Positions 60,642-64,000 of a DNA stretch of 64,000 bases are shown here, in pieces. The notes under the pieces were generated by a model. It worked only from the letters and a program-made list of their open reading frames with translations. It did no database searches and was not told the origin of the DNA. Position 1 is the stretch's first letter, and each line of letters starts with the position of its first letter. The position numbers were made by a program, and so were the translations under genes. Source of the DNA: Haloterrigena gelatinilytica (GTDB lineage Archaea; Halobacteriota; Halobacteria; Halobacteriales; Natrialbaceae); assembly GCF_013342145.1 (NCBI RefSeq), contig NZ_JABUQZ010000001.1, forward strand, positions 3,906,001 to 3,970,000, read 5' to 3'.

Positions 60642-60866
60642 ATGGGAGAAAGGATTAAAGCATATGGTTCAGTTCTAGTCTTGGTTGCATTTGCAATAAG
60701 TGGTAGTATTGCAGCAGGCATGTTTATAAATGGGGCGTGGATATTGGACAAAATTGGGCTGGTAGGACTAGTTATAGAGATTATTGTAATAAATCTCTGT
60801 GCAATTTTGTCTCTTCTCTATGATATCTCAGGAAATGCTAGGAAGGTATTCGAGGGGCAGATATAG
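60642..60866 (+). CDS. small two-helix membrane protein of the halocin island
   Basis: A 74-residue protein with two hydrophobic helices: YGSVLVLVAFAISGSIAAGM and LVGLVIEIIVINLCAILSLL, and a short polar tail. Codon use is AT-rich, unlike the surrounding genome. It has its own TATA box and a leaderless start. Small membrane proteins accompany many peptide toxin loci as immunity or export factors; that role is inference. Confidence 0.7.
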   Translation: MGERIKAYGSVLVLVAFAISGSIAAGMFINGAWILDKIGLVGLVIEIIVINLCAILSLLYDISGNARKVFEGQI

Positions 60867-61436
60867 TCGCCTAAATTATATTTAGTAGTCAATAGGAATT
60901 GATATTCCACAATTTATAACTATATCCGTGAATAACTGGGCTTTCAAATTAAATATCGGTCCTCTGTTGAACCGGAACAATTCTACTATTTTTTGGCCGT
61001 GGTATTGCGCCGTCGCTTAAGATCATGGTCTTCCAACAATCGTATTGCCTGCGTATCTAATTTATCCATCAATTTGTAAGAGCCTCTATACTATGGCAAG
61101 ATTGGTCTGGAACGAAGCAGATTCTGAACAACCTCGGAGGTGGTCTACCTGTCTACTCAACAAGGCACTGTCCAAGACATTGGTGTAGTAAACATGAATC
61201 CCTAAAGGAAACGTCTTTGTGCTCTGTTGTTTGAACAAACCTACGATAACCTATGTCCATCGACGTTCCAGCGACTCCGTACTGGCAAAACAACAGGCAG
61301 ACTCAACGGTGCCAAGGATGGGAGAACTGGAAACTTGGCACGTACAGAGGTATTAAATAAGCCTCACGGACCGTAATGAAATCCATGGCCGGAGGTCCCA
61401 AAAATTTTTATACAGAGTCTGTGTATAGATGAAATA
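60867..61436. other. 570-nt AT-rich intergenic region in the halocin island
   Basis: No convincing gene. A 35-residue frame at 61253-61360 (MSIDVPATPYWQNNRQTQRC...) and a 31-residue one near 61095 exist but are not acidic and lack a TATA box at the right spacing. The sequence could be a remnant of an older insertion. A strong TATA box (TTTTTATA, 61405-61412) at its right end serves the next gene. Confidence 0.5.
61405..61412 (+). promoter_or_regulatory. TATA box of the small membrane gene at 61437
   Basis: TTTTTATA centred 28 nt before the ATG at 61437, in AT-rich island DNA, indicating a leaderless transcript. Confidence 0.6.
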
Positions 61437-61637
61437 ATGGCAATGCTTGATACTGGATTCGGGAATGAGGTCTCGATTGAACTCGGTGCACTCATCGTCG
61501 CGATCGCGAGTTCAACAGTATTGTTGGCATTTTTTCTCCTAATCGGACGGAATCCCGTCCTGAGCCTCTTCGAAGTAATCCTTAGCGGTGTTGTAATGGG
61601 GACTGCGTACTATCTCGGTCTCAGAAAACGCTCATAA
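61437..61637 (+). CDS. small two-helix membrane protein of the halocin island
   Basis: A 66-residue protein with two hydrophobic helices: ELGALIVAIASSTVLLAFFL and LFEVILSGVVMGTAYYLGLR, ending with a basic R-K-R-S tail. Convergent with the halocin gene (its stop is 127 nt from the halocin stop). Start at the ATG at 61437; another ATG two codons later is possible. No homology recognised. Candidate immunity or transport accessory by position only. Confidence 0.7.
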   Translation: MAMLDTGFGNEVSIELGALIVAIASSTVLLAFFLLIGRNPVLSLFEVILSGVVMGTAYYLGLRKRS

Positions 61638-61764
61638 GAAAAAACGATGCGTTCTGCTCTTTCAAGTACTGAAGTTCGATTACCGATTCACTGTATCTGG
61701 TAATAGATGGCCAAATATACTGCACATTATCAGTAAAAACAGAATATATAATTTCGTTTTGGTT

Positions 61765-62715
61765 CTAGAATTGTGGAATGTCGACGTCAAGCGGACTTCC
61801 GGGCTTCTCGTTAGGCCCACAGATATCAAGTCCAGTTCCCTTACAGATGGTCGCAGCGACGGGTTCAGCGCACTGCGGAGCCTTGCTGGCCACCCAACAT
61901 ACAGCTCCGACGAAAGTTACGCAACTAAATCCACCGACGATAGAGATTCCGAGGAGACCACAGAGGAATCCACCGCCTGCACCGCAGAGGTTCCGACAGA
62001 CGAGAGTCGAAGCATAATAGCAGCCGTTACACGTGCTAATATCCAACTCAGCCGGGAAATCGTCTGGAATGCTGGCGGCAGGGGTGATCCCCTGAACCGA
62101 TAACGACTGCTGATCAAGTTCCGTAATGAATTGTTCCTTAGCACGGGGATCGGATTCGATTACTTTTCGCTCGATTTCCTGCTCTGCATCATCCGCTGTG
62201 TGTCCTCCAAACGCCTGCACTTCTGTCCCCGCTTCAGCGCTGGAATCGACAACCTCGAAACGGATAGTTTCCTCAGGAATACCGTTCCTGTCCAGATGCT
62301 CGATATCGAAATTAGCGAAAATTATACTATTATCGTTCAGGTCGCGACCAATATGAATCGCAGCGTGCTCATCACTATCGCTGCCTACCAAGTTATAGGA
62401 AGCGACTTCACGTCGGAAGGATCCAGATTCAGTCTGTCCAGCATAAATATTATCGAGGCTCCATTCGAGATAATAGCCTTCCGACTGAGCTTTGTTTAGC
62501 AACTCACCGAATTCTGGCGTTCGAGCCAAGTCACTGGCAAGCGAAAGTTTCTGGTCACCTTCGAAAATTTCGACAGGGTCTTCCTCAACGACATCCCCAT
62601 CAACTGCCTCAGCGGCTGCAACGTTAAGCGACATTGTCGAAAGGACACCAGTTGCTGTTGCGCCTCCAGCAATCTTTTTCAGAGCATTCCTCCTATTGAT
62701 GTCGTCTTCTGACAT
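61765..62715 (-). CDS. halocin C8-like precursor (antimicrobial peptide)
   Basis: A 316-residue exported precursor. N-terminus has a Tat-like signal (DINRRNALKKIAGGATATG, cleavage near residue 35-36). Residues about 40-220 are the propeptide, which in halocin C8 acts as the immunity domain (HalI). Residues about 225-299 are the toxin core: DISTCNGCYYASTLVCRNLC, GGGFLCGLLGISIVGGFSC and C's in VC, QC, TIC, DIC, ten cysteines in all, in the same order and similar spacing as halocin C8. A 17-residue tail (GPNEK..., to the end) goes beyond the usual end of the mature peptide. Toxic to other haloarchaea in known family members. Confidence 0.88.
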   Translation of the reverse strand: MSEDDINRRNALKKIAGGATATGVLSTMSLNVAAAEAVDGDVVEEDPVEIFEGDQKLSLASDLARTPEFGELLNKAQSEGYYLEWSLDNIYAGQTESGSFRREVASYNLVGSDSDEHAAIHIGRDLNDNSIIFANFDIEHLDRNGIPEETIRFEVVDSSAEAGTEVQAFGGHTADDAEQEIERKVIESDPRAKEQFITELDQQSLSVQGITPAASIPDDFPAELDISTCNGCYYASTLVCRNLCGAGGGFLCGLLGISIVGGFSCVTFVGAVCWVASKAPQCAEPVAATICKGTGLDICGPNEKPGSPLDVDIPQF

Positions 62716-63255
62716 ACATGAATAAAGCTATTACACTATAACTTAATATTTTCTAATTGAATTTATTTTAGTAGTAGTCTATTATAATAATATATAAATA
62801 AGATTCTATGGTTAGAATAACCAGTTTAAATCACTCAGTATTTAATAACTATTTATTAGATGATTCACTCCGCTATCGAATACATATGTATAGTTATTTA
62901 ACTCGAGACCACCGTTTTCGACGACAGTTACTTTCACTCGAGTCGGTCATTCTTTCGACGTATTTCCCTTTCGCGTCGAGACCGAACTCAGGACTTCAAC
63001 TCCGGTACCGATTACATTCGCAAAAACCGTTCAGTCGTGCAGTTCTAGAAGGTTGCTACCGTCGGCTTCGACATCTCTCCAAACCAATTCGCTCGGTACA
63101 CTCGAACGGTCCTCGTACGATGTGTCTCGATCAGTACGCTGCCGTTCGAGCGAGCGACAGCACGCGTCGCTGTACGTCGACTTCTCGAGTACAAACTGCC
63201 GATAGATAGTGGGATTCGAGAACGCCGCAATCGCTACCGAGACGAACGCTGATCG
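62716..63255. other. 540-nt region upstream of the halocin gene and beyond the sulfatase
   Basis: The first 90 nt (62720-62810) are extremely AT-rich and hold the halocin promoter: minus-strand TTATAG (62736-62741), centred 24 nt from the ATG at 62715, so a leaderless start, and further TATA-like sequence at 62780-62800. A 133-residue frame on the plus strand (62808-63209) is rejected because its product is Arg- and Leu-rich and basic. From about 62900 the sequence becomes GC-richer again and nothing was recognised. Confidence 0.55.
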
Positions 63256-64000
63256 CTACAGGTAGCCCAAATCCGCGAGTCGCTCCTTGGTCCCCTCGCG
63301 CATCTCGACCTCGCCGCTCGCGCCGGCCTCGGCGAGCGGGTCGAACCGCTCTTCGAGGCGCCGCTGCATCGCTCGGACCCGCTCGCGCTCGCGGCCAGAG
63401 AGATCCTCGCGCTCGAGCGGGTCGGTCTCGACGTCGTGGAGTCGGTCGTACCCGTCGTCGCCGCGGACGTACTTGTACTCGCGCGTGCGGACGGCCCGGA
63501 GGCGTCGGTCGTACTCGTAGACGCGGTCGGGAAGGTCGTCGAAGCGGGCCTCGAGGCGGTCGATCGAGGGCTGTGGGGCGACGTACTCCGCGAAGACGGC
63601 GTCTCGGGGGTCGTCGTCCGACGCGGGGTGGAACGAGCGGCTGGACCACTGCGTACGCAGTTCGGGGTCGTCGATACCGGCGGTCTCGAGCAGCGTGGCG
63701 GGGAGGTCGAGCAACTGGACGAGGTCCTCGCGCCGCCCGCCGTCGGTGAAGGGACCGCCGTGACAGACCAGCGGGACGTTGATCAGGGTGTCGTAGAGGT
63801 TGTACTGGTGGCCGAAGAAGCCGTGTTCGCCGATGTGCTCGCCGTGGTCGCCGCAGACGACGAGCAGGGTGTCCTCCCACTCGCCGGCGTCCTCGAGGGC
63901 TTCTCGGAGCCGTCCGAGCTGCTCGTCGACGTAGGCGAGTTCGGCCCGGTAGAGCCCGCGAAGCAGGTCGAAGTCACGTTCGGAGAGGTGATAGTCCTCG
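63256..64000 (-). CDS. sulfatase-family protein (partial, 5' end outside window)
   Basis: The visible C-terminal ~248 residues are those of an arylsulfatase/phosphatase-superfamily enzyme. Read from the window end they begin EDYHLSERDFDLLRGLYRAE, then VCGDHGEHIGEHGFFGHQYN carrying the metal-binding D-H-G-E, NVPLVCHGG, LDLPATLLETAG, and TREYKYVRGDDGYDRLHDVE with DPLEREDLSG. The N-terminal catalytic C/S-x-P-x-R lies outside the window. In haloarchaea such enzymes act in polysaccharide or glycan metabolism. Confidence 0.9.
   Translation of the reverse strand, partial: EDYHLSERDFDLLRGLYRAELAYVDEQLGRLREALEDAGEWEDTLLVVCGDHGEHIGEHGFFGHQYNLYDTLINVPLVCHGGPFTDGGRREDLVQLLDLPATLLETAGIDDPELRTQWSSRSFHPASDDDPRDAVFAEYVAPQPSIDRLEARFDDLPDRVYEYDRRLRAVRTREYKYVRGDDGYDRLHDVETDPLEREDLSGRERERVRAMQRRLEERFDPLAEAGASGEVEMREGTKERLADLGYL

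Noticed and set aside
61253-61360. 35-residue frame (MSIDVPATPYWQ...) in the island
   Set aside because: No TATA box at the proper distance, no acidic composition and no match to a family; could be a relic but cannot be supported.
62808-63209. 133-residue plus-strand frame between the halocin gene and the sulfatase
   Set aside because: The product is rich in Arg, Leu and Ser and basic, opposite to haloarchaeal proteins, and the frame crosses from AT-rich island DNA into GC-rich flank without any change in coding signal.
1-64000. CRISPR arrays, rRNA genes and replication origin
   Set aside because: No regularly spaced repeats, no rRNA-like sequence and no Orc1/Cdc6 gene or ORB-like repeat cluster were seen.

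Overview
The window is chromosomal DNA from an extremely halophilic archaeon (class Halobacteria). The evidence is high G+C coding sequence with strongly acidic proteins, archaeal TATA boxes about 25 nt upstream of start codons with little or no leader, an archaellum (arl) operon, ribosomal protein S6e, many universal stress proteins, twin-arginine secreted proteins, a HalOD1-domain protein and a halocin C8-like precursor. The family mix suggests the Natrialbales (Natrinema/Haloterrigena-like); that placement is inference.

Layout. 1-4439 is a run of minus-strand genes: KaiC/RAD55-like ATPase (cut by the window edge), a small ORF, metallo-beta-lactamase-fold hydrolase, DUF2237 protein, PHP phosphoesterase and an AAA ATPase with a His-Asp tail. 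4594-8979 has three universal stress proteins, an acetyltransferase, an unusual tRNA-Gly(UCC), a decayed solo-tnpB element and a DHH phosphoesterase. 9262-11365 has a BI-1-like membrane protein, a DUF5807-type protein and a lipoprotein. 11662-20599 is the motility locus: two near-identical archaellins and a companion gene on the minus strand, diverging from arlCE-F-G-H-I-J and then arlD, followed by a PadR-type regulator (20945). 21573-34818 is housekeeping and metabolism (S6e, beta-CASP nuclease, MFS transporter, USP, cupin, HpcH aldolase/SRPBCC/alcohol dehydrogenase operon, LMF1-like and DCC proteins).

34981-39575 holds a PD-(D/E)XK-like protein, a secreted protein with two Ig-like repeats and a probable type IV restriction enzyme (SRA-like domain plus HNH). 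39696-46894 contains a HalOD1 protein, 6-phosphogluconate dehydrogenase, membrane proteins, a dUTPase/dCTP deaminase-family protein, aconitase and a luciferase-like oxidoreductase. 46928-53132 is a secretion/assembly locus: a winged-helix membrane regulator with a secreted partner on one strand; on the other, two secreted DUF1102/TasA-like proteins, a 41-residue protein, a SipW-type signal peptidase and a DUF5305 membrane protein. 53158-60336 has an Mrr-like nuclease with zinc-binding cysteines and a C-terminal membrane anchor, a P1B-type ATPase with a non-canonical SPW membrane motif, a membrane-tethered beta-propeller, a LUD protein and an Hsp20-like protein.

60540-63000 is a sharply AT-rich island carrying two very small membrane proteins and a halocin C8-like precursor with all ten cysteines. 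A sulfatase (partial) closes the window. The most interesting parts are the halocin island, the TasA/SipW-like export locus, the modification-dependent restriction enzyme and the altered P-type ATPase. Starts were placed using TATA spacing, neighbour overlap and family N-termini; protein families were recognised by motif only, with no database search.
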